The notes under the pieces were generated by a model that searched no databases, had not been told where the DNA came from, and saw only the letters and a list, made by a program, of their open reading frames with translations. A DNA stretch of 64,000 bases from Gilliamella sp. wkB7 (GTDB lineage: Bacteria; Pseudomonadota; Gammaproteobacteria; Enterobacterales; Orbaceae): the NCBI RefSeq assembly GCF_001693435.1, contig NZ_CM004509.1, forward strand, positions 2,542,001 through 2,606,000, in the 5' to 3' direction. The position numbers were made by a program, and so were the translations under genes. This document shows, piece after piece, positions 1 to 7,478 of this stretch (position 1 is the first letter of the stretch; each line of letters begins with the position of its first letter).

Positions 1-942
1 CAGTGAGAGTTTTGATGATTTAAAAAAGTAAAATCCGTTTTACTGATAATTCTTTGGACGTTTAAATTGTTGTTAAATTTTTATTTAAATGTTAATGAGA
101 ATTATTATCACCAAATAGATAAAAGTCAAACTTTTTTTCTAAAATTTTTAAAATTGAACAAGTTATTTTTTATAGATATCTTATTGTATATAAAATTTGA
201 ATTAAAAGTAGATTGTTCCGTCTATATGAATGATAGATATTATAGAAAAGCATACGTGAAAATATTAACTATTAAACAACATAAAAACTCTATTTATATA
301 TAATAACTAAATAATTTATATGATAATAAATGCAAAATCATTTTTTAAGAAAAATAACAATGACTGCATTTATTGTTTTTTAATATATAAGATACTTAGA
401 ATTATATTATCGTCTACCTTAACAAATTTCTGAATAAATATTAACCATTCAAAAAAAAGTAAAACTACTTTTTTTAAAAATAGTAGTCAAATTAAAAACT
501 GTTTTTATTAGTAAAAAAACAAATAAATATGGAAAAGTTAATATTACTAATAAGTTTTTATAATTTTTAAATTTATTGTCACAAAATTTATATTTATCAA
601 AAAATGCATACAAATTATTAAGTTACCCCTAAAAGCGGTTATTTTTTAACCTATGACATTTTTGATTGAATGTTCGATTGAATTTTTATCATGTGAAAAT
701 TATTTTTTAATAAATAATTTTTCTTATAATTTATTAAAAAAAAACTTAATATTTACAGTAAGTTCCTTAATTTCTAATTTTAATTAAAGGAAATAAGAAC
801 TTTTTTTTTAAAAAAAAATTAAATAAAATTATTAATGAAGGTTGTAAATTGATTTTAATTAGTGTAAATTCCAAACAGAAACGAATCAATAATTGATCTC
901 GCCACTAAGGTTTATAAAAAATAGGGAAATAAAGGAATTAAA
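1..942. other. Long AT-rich non-coding region upstream of the T6SS cluster
   Basis: No convincing gene is present. The one ORF of notable length (67-303, plus) is a Phe/Lys/Asn/Tyr-rich low-complexity translation without a recognisable domain or ribosome-binding site. The DNA is dominated by A and T runs. Two hairpins are visible: an A/T-only type stem at 452-475 (ten pairs, loop AAAC) and a longer one at 760-802 that ends in a T run. The T6SS promoter probably lies in the last 150 bases, but I cannot point to clear -35/-10 boxes. Confidence 0.6.
760..809 (+). terminator. Hairpin followed by T run, possible terminator
   Basis: AAGTTC at 760-765 can pair with GAACTT at 797-802, with an inner CTTAATT/AATTAAAG stem, and nine T residues follow. 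It looks like a rho-independent terminator reading towards tssB. No gene is visible upstream within the window, so it may end a transcript that starts before position 1, an unseen small RNA, or be chance in AT-rich DNA. Confidence 0.3.
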
Positions 943-1443
943 ATGTCTAATAGTTATCAAAATGAAGTACCTGCTGCACGTGTCAATATTCAACTAGACC
1001 TTCATACTGGTGGAGCCCAAAAGAAAGTTGAATTACCGTTAAAAATTTTATCTGTTGGTGATTATGGTCGTGGTAAAGATAAACGCACTCTTTCAGAAAA
1101 AGAAAAAGTGTCTATCAATAAGAATAATTTTGATGCAGTATTAAAAGACTTTAAACCTGAAGCAAAAATTACCGTTCCTAATACGCTTGCTGATGATGGT
1201 AGTGATGTAAATGTCGATCTCTCTTTTGAATCAATGAATGATTTCTCTCCAGAACAAGTCGCTAAGAAAATCCCTCAGTTACGATCTTTGCTTGCAATGC
1301 GTAATTTACTAAGAGATTTGAAATCTAATTTGCTCGATAACGCAACATTTCGTTATGAACTTGAAAAAATTGTTAAGGATGAACAATTATCTGATGAGCT
1401 ACGAGCTGAATTAGAAGCAATTGTATCTGAAAGTACGAAATAG
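943..1443 (+). CDS. tssB: T6SS contractile sheath small subunit TssB (VipA/ImpB)
   Basis: TssB forms, with TssC, the cytoplasmic tail sheath whose contraction drives the Hcp tube out of the cell. The 166-residue length and the whole-protein pattern fit the family: an N-terminal segment with VPAARVNIQLD, a central sheath domain with LPLKILSVGDY, and a charged helical C-terminus ending in a Leu/Glu-rich helix. The start is supported by AAAGGAATTAAA just before ATG. It is the first gene of the cluster and is followed by tssC after 74 bases, the standard order because the two proteins assemble as heterodimers. Identification is firm. Confidence 0.96.
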   Translation: MSNSYQNEVPAARVNIQLDLHTGGAQKKVELPLKILSVGDYGRGKDKRTLSEKEKVSINKNNFDAVLKDFKPEAKITVPNTLADDGSDVNVDLSFESMNDFSPEQVAKKIPQLRSLLAMRNLLRDLKSNLLDNATFRYELEKIVKDEQLSDELRAELEAIVSESTK

Positions 1444-1517
1444 TTTTTTTATAAGAATTAGTTAAAAAATTAATAACAATTTAGTTTCTTAAAGATAAGT
1501 ATTACGAGAGAACAACA

Positions 1518-3050
1518 ATGGAACAAAAGCAAGAGAATAAAGCTACTGTAGAGACAGTTACACAAGAAACAGGAAGTGTTTACCAATCTTTATTTGATAA
1601 AATAAATCTAAATACAATTAAAAAAGTAAATGATATCGATAAATATGAAGATAATGAGGTTTTGTTTGAAACTTCACAAGATGAACGAGTTACAATGGCT
1701 GTTAATATACTACTTCAGTTAATACAAGGTTCATCTCAAAAAATAGAAAAGTTAGATAAGCATTTACTTGATTATCATATCAGCCAAATAGACCAAAAAA
1801 TAAGTCGCCAACTTGATGTTGTGATGCATAATAAAACCTTTCAAGAAATTGAATCAACGTGGCGTGGTCTAAAATTTTTAGTTGATCGTACTGATTTCCG
1901 TCGAAATGTAAAAATTGAACTGTTAGATATATCTAAAGAGGATCTTCGTCAAGATTTTGAGGATGCTCCAGAAATTTCTCAATCAGGTTTTTACAGACAC
2001 ACTTATATTCAGGAATATGATACACCAGGCGGCGAACCAATTGGTGTAACCATTTCAAATTATGAATTTGATCGTAGCTCTCAGGATATCGCTTTATTAC
2101 GTAATATTTCTAAGGTTGCTGCCTCAGCTCATATGCCATTTGTTGGTTCTGCCGGACCAAAATTCTTTGGTAAAGAAACCATGGAAGAAGTTGCAGCAAT
2201 CAAAGATATTGGAAATTACTTTGACCGTGCGGAATATACAAAATGGAACAGTTTCCGAGAAACTGATGACTCACGTTATGTTGGATTAACTTTACCTCGT
2301 GTATTAGCACGTTTACCATATGGACCTGAAACTGTTCCAGTTCGTAGTTTTAACTATGTTGAAGATGTTAAAGGTCTTGACCATGATCGTTATCTTTGGG
2401 CTAATGCATCTTATGCTTTTGCTGCAAATATGGCACAAAGCTTTGTTCGTAATGGCTGGTGTGTTCAAATTCGTGGTCCACAAGCTGGGGGCTTAGTAGA
2501 AGATCTGCCAATTCATCTTTATGATTTAGGGACAGGTAATCAAGTTAAAATTCCAACGGAAGTTCTTATTCCAGAAACTCGTGAGTTTGAATTTGCTAAT
2601 TTAGGCTTTATACCATTATCTTTTTATAAAAACAGAGATTATGCATGTTTCTTTTCTGCTAATTCAACACAAAAACCAGCGCTTTATGATACTAAAGAAG
2701 CAACTGCAAATAGTCGCATTAATTCTCGTTTACCTTATATTTTCTTATTATCACGTATAGCTCATTATCTTAAAGTTATTCAACGTGAAAATATTGGTGC
2801 AACTAAAGATCGTCGAGTACTTGAACTTGAACTTAACAGATGGATTAGTAATCTTGTTACAGAAATGACCGATCCAAGTGATGAAGTTCAAGCATCGCAC
2901 CCATTACGTGAAGCGAAAGTAATTGTTGAAGACATTGAAGATAATCCAGGCTTTTTCCGTGTTAAAACATTTTTAGTTCCTCATTTCCAAATAGAAGGAA
3001 TGGATATTAATTTATCAATGGTTTCACAAATGCCAAAAGCTAAAAATTAA
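1518..3050 (+). CDS. tssC: T6SS contractile sheath large subunit TssC (VipB/ImpC)
   Basis: This is the large sheath subunit, partner of TssB and substrate of ClpV during recycling. The 510 residues are typical. Recognisable TssC segments include TFQEIESTWRGLKFLVDRTD near residue 115, FVGSAGPKFFG near residue 205, and the C-terminal FFRVKTFLVPHFQIEGMDI. The N-terminal region of about 30 residues is Gln/Glu/Thr-rich and probably disordered, and in the family it carries ClpV-contacting elements in TssB/TssC assemblies. The ATG follows ACGAGAGAACAAC. It lies between tssB and tssK in one presumed operon. Confidence 0.96.
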   Translation: MEQKQENKATVETVTQETGSVYQSLFDKINLNTIKKVNDIDKYEDNEVLFETSQDERVTMAVNILLQLIQGSSQKIEKLDKHLLDYHISQIDQKISRQLDVVMHNKTFQEIESTWRGLKFLVDRTDFRRNVKIELLDISKEDLRQDFEDAPEISQSGFYRHTYIQEYDTPGGEPIGVTISNYEFDRSSQDIALLRNISKVAASAHMPFVGSAGPKFFGKETMEEVAAIKDIGNYFDRAEYTKWNSFRETDDSRYVGLTLPRVLARLPYGPETVPVRSFNYVEDVKGLDHDRYLWANASYAFAANMAQSFVRNGWCVQIRGPQAGGLVEDLPIHLYDLGTGNQVKIPTEVLIPETREFEFANLGFIPLSFYKNRDYACFFSANSTQKPALYDTKEATANSRINSRLPYIFLLSRIAHYLKVIQRENIGATKDRRVLELELNRWISNLVTEMTDPSDEVQASHPLREAKVIVEDIEDNPGFFRVKTFLVPHFQIEGMDINLSMVSQMPKAKN

Positions 3051-3089
3051 TATCGATTTTATAGGAAAAAAACTGGAGTCTTAGGGTAA

Positions 3090-4442
3090 ATGAAAATTTT
3101 TCGTCCTTTATGGAATGAAGGCGTCTTTTTGACGCCTCAGCAATTCCAGCAACAAGAATTATGGCGGCAATACTCCTCACAAAATTTAATGGCTATGTTA
3201 GTAGCTAATCCGTGGGGAGTTGAGAAAATAAATATTGATACGCAATCACTTTCAATTGATCGTCTTAAAGCTGAATCGATCAGTATTCGGTTTAATGATG
3301 GCGTGGTTGTTGACACTGATATTGCTGATAATTTGCCAGAAGCAAGAATGTTGAACACAGATATTCCAGTTGAACTCAATGAAGTCACTGTTTTAATCGG
3401 AATTCCATTATTAAATGCTAATGGTGGTAACTGTTTACAAGATAATCAACGTTTAGAAAGACCGCTTCGTTATCGAAAAGAGTGGGTTGAAGTACCTGAT
3501 CTTTTTGGTCAAAACTCTGAAACAATTGCAGTTGAACGTTATGCATTGACCTTTTTATTTGATTTTGAAGATAATAGTGATTATGTAACCTGTCCAGTTG
3601 CTCGTTTAAAACGTGATCTTAATGGTCGATTTGTTTTAGATTTACAATACATTCCGCCAATATTGAATCTTTTGACACAAAGCGGATCATTATTAAAAGA
3701 GCTAGATCTTTTATGTATTCAAATTCAAGCAAAACGCCAGCATTTACTTGGTATGCGCCATGAACGTAATCAGCAAATTGCTGAATTTGCAACTGCGGAT
3801 GTTTCTTTATTTTGGCTCCTTAATGCATTGAGTTCATTTGAACCTCAGCTTAAATTTTTACGTGATAATCCAACAATTCATCCTGAACGTCTTTATCAAA
3901 CTTTAACAGCGTTTACAGGTTCTTTGTTGACTTTTTCATTAGCAAATAGTGTTAATGATATTCCTAGTTATCAACATGATAAGCTTAATGAGGTTTTCCC
4001 TCCGCTTTTTGAGTTAGTGCGTAATTTATTAGAAGAAAGCTTACCTTCACGCGTCATTAAAATTGATTTGGTTCATGATCAAGATACCTTGTGGACAGGT
4101 CGGTTGAATGATTCACGCCTTGTTGAGGATGCAGATTTTTATCTTTCAGTTCGCTCTAGTATGCCAGGACATCAACTACTTTCACAATTTCCAATATTGT
4201 GTAAAGCAGGGGCGCCAGATGATGTTAGACAAATTATACATTCAGCACTTTCAGGTATTCCGATCAAAGCATTAAATCATGTACCAGCAGCAATACCTTT
4301 ACGTTTAGAGAATCAATATTTTGCTCTGGATTTGTCTCATAGTGCAGCAAAAAATATGTTGCTTGCCAGATGTTGTGAATTTTATGTTCCAAGGGCAATG
4401 CCAGATATTTCATTAGAACTTTTCGCAGTAATGCGATCATAG
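3090..4442 (+). CDS. tssK: T6SS baseplate protein TssK (VasE/ImpJ)
   Basis: TssK is the baseplate subunit that links the TssEFG wedge to the TssJLM membrane complex. It opens with MKIFRPLWNEGVFLTPQQFQ, the characteristic family N-terminus that binds the wedge. At 450 residues it is full length. The C-terminal third (IPIKALNHVPAAIPLRLENQYF) matches the domain that contacts TssL and TssM. It starts 39 bases after tssC and ends ten bases before tssL, consistent with co-transcription. Confidence 0.95.
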   Translation: MKIFRPLWNEGVFLTPQQFQQQELWRQYSSQNLMAMLVANPWGVEKINIDTQSLSIDRLKAESISIRFNDGVVVDTDIADNLPEARMLNTDIPVELNEVTVLIGIPLLNANGGNCLQDNQRLERPLRYRKEWVEVPDLFGQNSETIAVERYALTFLFDFEDNSDYVTCPVARLKRDLNGRFVLDLQYIPPILNLLTQSGSLLKELDLLCIQIQAKRQHLLGMRHERNQQIAEFATADVSLFWLLNALSSFEPQLKFLRDNPTIHPERLYQTLTAFTGSLLTFSLANSVNDIPSYQHDKLNEVFPPLFELVRNLLEESLPSRVIKIDLVHDQDTLWTGRLNDSRLVEDADFYLSVRSSMPGHQLLSQFPILCKAGAPDDVRQIIHSALSGIPIKALNHVPAAIPLRLENQYFALDLSHSAAKNMLLARCCEFYVPRAMPDISLELFAVMRS

Positions 4443-4452
4443 GGTTAAGGTA

Positions 4453-5118
4453 ATGAATACAGAACCAAAAAAAATTATTATCGATGAATTATTGCGTGAC
4501 TCAATATTAGTGGTTGTAGAACTAAAGGCAAAAGCAAAAATTCCTTCAGGGCATAAACTATATGAACATTGTAAAGAACAAATCAAGAATGTTCGTGATA
4601 CTTTATATAATGCGCAATATAAACAAGACATTATAGATGATATTAGTTATGCATTATGTGCTTTATTAGATGAAACAGTTTTGCTTTATCAAAAAGACAA
4701 TCCAAGTGATCAAGGCTATGATGAATGGCTAGGTGAACCGCTCCAAGTCATCTATTTTAATACTAATAATGCAGGTTATGACTTATTTGAAAAAATTCGT
4801 GGTCGTTTAAAAGATGATAAAAAAGAAGAAATTGTTTTAAGTTGCTTTGATAGAGTATTAGGGCTAGGTTTCCAAGGATGTTATTTAGGAAAAGCTCAAA
4901 TGGAAAGAGAACATCTTATGTTAGCACTTCGAGAAGCATTACGTGAATCAGAACCAGAGCAGAATCATCCTATTATTGAACAAGCTCAGGATCATCGTTA
5001 TTGGGGACGAAAGACTTTACTTTTATCTTTAACTGCATTGTCTTTTATTTGCGTGGTAGCACTATACTTTATCTTAAATAATCAACTTGATAATTTAATT
5101 GATTCGCTTATTGGTTAA
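4453..5118 (+). CDS. tssL: T6SS inner-membrane protein TssL, short DotU form
   Basis: TssL is the DotU/IcmH-like part of the membrane complex. The cytoplasmic DotU domain fills residues 1-185 (with ALCALLDETVL near residue 75 and a helical C-terminal half). A single hydrophobic helix at about 188-210 anchors the C-terminus in the inner membrane, and only a few residues reach the periplasm. There is no peptidoglycan-binding extension. That function is probably supplied by the next gene, which begins 11 bases later and carries an OmpA-like domain. This pairing of a short TssL with a separate peptidoglycan-binding partner is known for other T6SS clusters. Confidence 0.93.
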   Translation: MNTEPKKIIIDELLRDSILVVVELKAKAKIPSGHKLYEHCKEQIKNVRDTLYNAQYKQDIIDDISYALCALLDETVLLYQKDNPSDQGYDEWLGEPLQVIYFNTNNAGYDLFEKIRGRLKDDKKEEIVLSCFDRVLGLGFQGCYLGKAQMEREHLMLALREALRESEPEQNHPIIEQAQDHRYWGRKTLLLSLTALSFICVVALYFILNNQLDNLIDSLIG

Positions 5119-5129
5119 AAAGAGGTGTT

Positions 5130-6869
5130 ATGAGCGATTATCCTAAGCGTATTCAGATTATTTATGCTGCTGTTTTAAGTCTATTATTGTTATTTGTTTT
5201 TTTGCCAATAACAATGGGATGGCAAATTATAGGATCAGTTTTAGTGGTAGTGATAGCCACGGCCATATTATGGCGTATGAAGCACTATAGAAAAGTACTT
5301 GCTTCATCGACTACTAATATTGCTTTTTTAACTGAGAAACTTGATTTGCTACCTGCAAAGCAGCGTTATCGTTTGCCTATTTTATTAGTAACAGGCAGTG
5401 GTGCAAAAGATTTTTTCCCTGATGATTTATCTTTAGCACAATCGAATATTTTAGTTTCTTCTGAAGCCGTTTGGATCTATGTTGATGAATATTCACACTT
5501 GCCAATAGTCTATGATTCATTAATAGCTAAATGGCCTGATATGATTGGCAGGGTAGGTATTTTTTTAGCTTTGACGCCAGAAATCGAAGATAAACAAGGT
5601 ATTTTTATTGCAAAATTGCAAGCTTTTCGTCAATCTTGGGTTGATACTAGCAAAATAGCTAAATATTCGTTACCTGTTTACATATCGGTACATATTGGAT
5701 TTAATGATTTAATTTTTGATGAATTTGAATCCATTCCTGTTCAATGGTTTCAACTTAAAAACCAAAAATTAAACTTGCTTGATCGTTATTTATCTCCATT
5801 AAGTAATTGGGTGAATGATATTAAAATTTCACCTAAAGAAAGAGAACGTCGTTTAAGTCTTCAAGCTTTTTTAAATGAAACTAAAGATTGGATTGAAAAA
5901 GTTGTTTTATCAACATTAGCGGATCCTAAACAACCCATAGCGAAATGTATGCCAGCTGCTGCAGCTATTTATCCTGTTAATCAAGAGACTACTACTAATA
6001 ATATAATACAAACGCAATGGGAAAATCTTACAACTATGAGACTCCCTAATACTCGAAAAATTCAAGAAAACGTCAGTCCTCCAGATGATTTAGTAAAGTT
6101 TATGCCTATTGCATATCCATTTTCACCTATCAGTTCAATGATCTGTGGATTACTTGTTATAACGTCCTTATTTACTATGGGATGTTTAGGGGCATCATTT
6201 AAAAATAATATAAAACTTGCTAAGCAAGTGGAAAGCGATATTGATTTTTATAATTCCATTGCTATGGATAATTATGATGAGAAACTTAAAGCATTAGAAA
6301 TTTTGAAAAACGATAGAATAATGTTGAATAAGTATTTTTCACAAGGCGAACCTGTACGCTTAGGTGTAGGATTATACCATGGGCAACAACTCATAGAACC
6401 ATTAAATATTGCCATTAGTAAATATGTTGCGAAACCACCAGAAGTGATAGAACCACCTCAAGTAGTAATTCCAGTGGTAATACGTTTAGATAGTTTATCA
6501 TTATTTGAAACAGGTCAATCAAATTTAAAGCCAGATTCGACCAAAATACTGATCAATGCTTTAGTTGAAATGCAAAAACAAATAAAAAGTAATCAGGAAA
6601 CAGGGTGGCTCATCTTAATTGGCGGACATACTGATTCCACAGGTAGTGAGGACAAAAATATACAATTGTCTTTAGATCGTGCTATTTCAGTTAGAAATTG
6701 GTTCATGAAAACAAGCGATATGCCTGAAACCTGTTTTGCCATACAAGGGTATGGCTCAAAAAAACCGTTGGTTGATAACGATACTGCAGAGAATCGTGCC
6801 AAAAATCGACGTGTGGAAATAAGCTTAGTTCCTCAAATGTCAAATTGTTTTTTGACACAAGAAAACTAA
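5130..6869 (+). CDS. T6SS membrane protein with IcmF-like cytoplasmic region and C-terminal OmpA domain
   Basis: The 579-residue protein has two N-terminal membrane helices (about residues 8-28 and 30-48), a large cytoplasmic segment (about 50-330), a third helix (about 337-357) and a periplasmic OmpA/MotB-type peptidoglycan-binding domain (about 430-570, with IGGHTDSTG and NRAKNRRVEISL, the usual Asp and Arg ligands). The helix layout and segments such as LPILLVTGSG, VWIYVDEYS and LPVYISVHIGFND resemble the TssM/IcmF cytoplasmic region with the P-loop lost. It sits between tssL and hcp and most likely anchors the membrane complex to the cell wall, a TagL-like role. The OmpA domain is certain; the IcmF resemblance is my reading by eye. 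Confidence 0.85.
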   Translation: MSDYPKRIQIIYAAVLSLLLLFVFLPITMGWQIIGSVLVVVIATAILWRMKHYRKVLASSTTNIAFLTEKLDLLPAKQRYRLPILLVTGSGAKDFFPDDLSLAQSNILVSSEAVWIYVDEYSHLPIVYDSLIAKWPDMIGRVGIFLALTPEIEDKQGIFIAKLQAFRQSWVDTSKIAKYSLPVYISVHIGFNDLIFDEFESIPVQWFQLKNQKLNLLDRYLSPLSNWVNDIKISPKERERRLSLQAFLNETKDWIEKVVLSTLADPKQPIAKCMPAAAAIYPVNQETTTNNIIQTQWENLTTMRLPNTRKIQENVSPPDDLVKFMPIAYPFSPISSMICGLLVITSLFTMGCLGASFKNNIKLAKQVESDIDFYNSIAMDNYDEKLKALEILKNDRIMLNKYFSQGEPVRLGVGLYHGQQLIEPLNIAISKYVAKPPEVIEPPQVVIPVVIRLDSLSLFETGQSNLKPDSTKILINALVEMQKQIKSNQETGWLILIGGHTDSTGSEDKNIQLSLDRAISVRNWFMKTSDMPETCFAIQGYGSKKPLVDNDTAENRAKNRRVEISLVPQMSNCFLTQEN

Positions 6870-6902
6870 GGGATTTAACTAAAACAAAAAAGGAGTAAAA
6901 CA

Positions 6903-7391
6903 ATGGCTGTTCCAGCATATATGTTTTTAAAAGATGACGGCGGCGCGGAAATTAAGGGATCTGTAACCGTGTTTGGCCGTGAAGGTAGTGTAGAAGTTGT
7001 TGAGTTTGATCACAAAGTGTACATCCCAACAGATGGTAACACTGGTAAATTAACTGGTACACGTGTTCATAAAGCACTTGAGTTTGTTAAAGAAGTTGAT
7101 GCCTCATCACCTTATCTTTACAAAGCAGTTACCACTGGTCAGAACTTAAAATCAGTTGAGATCAAATGGTACAAAATTAACGATGCTGGTCAAGAAATTG
7201 AGTATTTTAATACGTTAATGGATGGTGTAAAAGTTGTATCTGTTAAACCAGAAATGCACAATATCAAAGACCCAACAAAAGAACAATACAATCATTTAGA
7301 GCGTGTTGAACTTCGTTATGAAAAAATTACTTGGACTTATAAAGATGGCAACATCATTCACTCAGATAGCTGGGTAGAAAGTCGAGCGTAA
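6903..7391 (+). CDS. hcp: T6SS inner-tube protein Hcp (TssD)
   Basis: Hcp hexamers stack inside the TssBC sheath and are secreted. The 162 residues match the family: a beta-barrel beginning MAVPAYMFLKDDGG, with the loop YIPTDGNTGKLTGTRVHK, and the C-terminal strands VELRYEKITWTYKDG. There is no extended C-terminal toxin domain, so this is a structural Hcp. A strong AAAGGAGTAAAACA ribosome-binding site precedes ATG. Codon use is less AT-skewed than in neighbouring tss genes, as expected for a highly expressed protein. A hairpin directly after the stop may stabilise or separate its message. Confidence 0.97.
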   Translation: MAVPAYMFLKDDGGAEIKGSVTVFGREGSVEVVEFDHKVYIPTDGNTGKLTGTRVHKALEFVKEVDASSPYLYKAVTTGQNLKSVEIKWYKINDAGQEIEYFNTLMDGVKVVSVKPEMHNIKDPTKEQYNHLERVELRYEKITWTYKDGNIIHSDSWVESRA

Positions 7392-7400
7392 TTTAATATT

Positions 7401-7430
7401 TGCTGGCCCTTTCTGACTTAAGGGTCAGCA
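7401..7430 (+). terminator. Intercistronic hairpin after hcp
   Basis: TGCTGGCCCT at 7401-7410 pairs with AGGGTCAGCA at 7421-7430 (ten pairs, one G-U) around a ten-base loop. No T run follows, so it is more likely a partial terminator or a 3' stabilising structure than a full stop. It lies between hcp and the clpV ribosome-binding site and could set a high Hcp to ClpV ratio. Confidence 0.6.
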
Positions 7431-7478
7431 TCTTTGGAAGTAAAGATTAGAGATCAATATATACAAAAAGGAATAGTA

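Noticed and set aside
67-303. 78-codon plus-strand ORF at the left edge
   Set aside because: Low-complexity Phe/Lys/Asn/Tyr-rich translation typical of random AT-rich DNA, no ribosome-binding site, no motif.
452-475. A-run/T-run hairpin as a terminator
   Set aside because: The stem is nearly all A-T pairs and no gene lies upstream; such pairings are frequent in this DNA.
7434-7478. Upstream TTG start for clpV
   Set aside because: ATG 7479 has a proper ribosome-binding site and gives the family N-terminus; the TTG is just behind the hcp hairpin with none.
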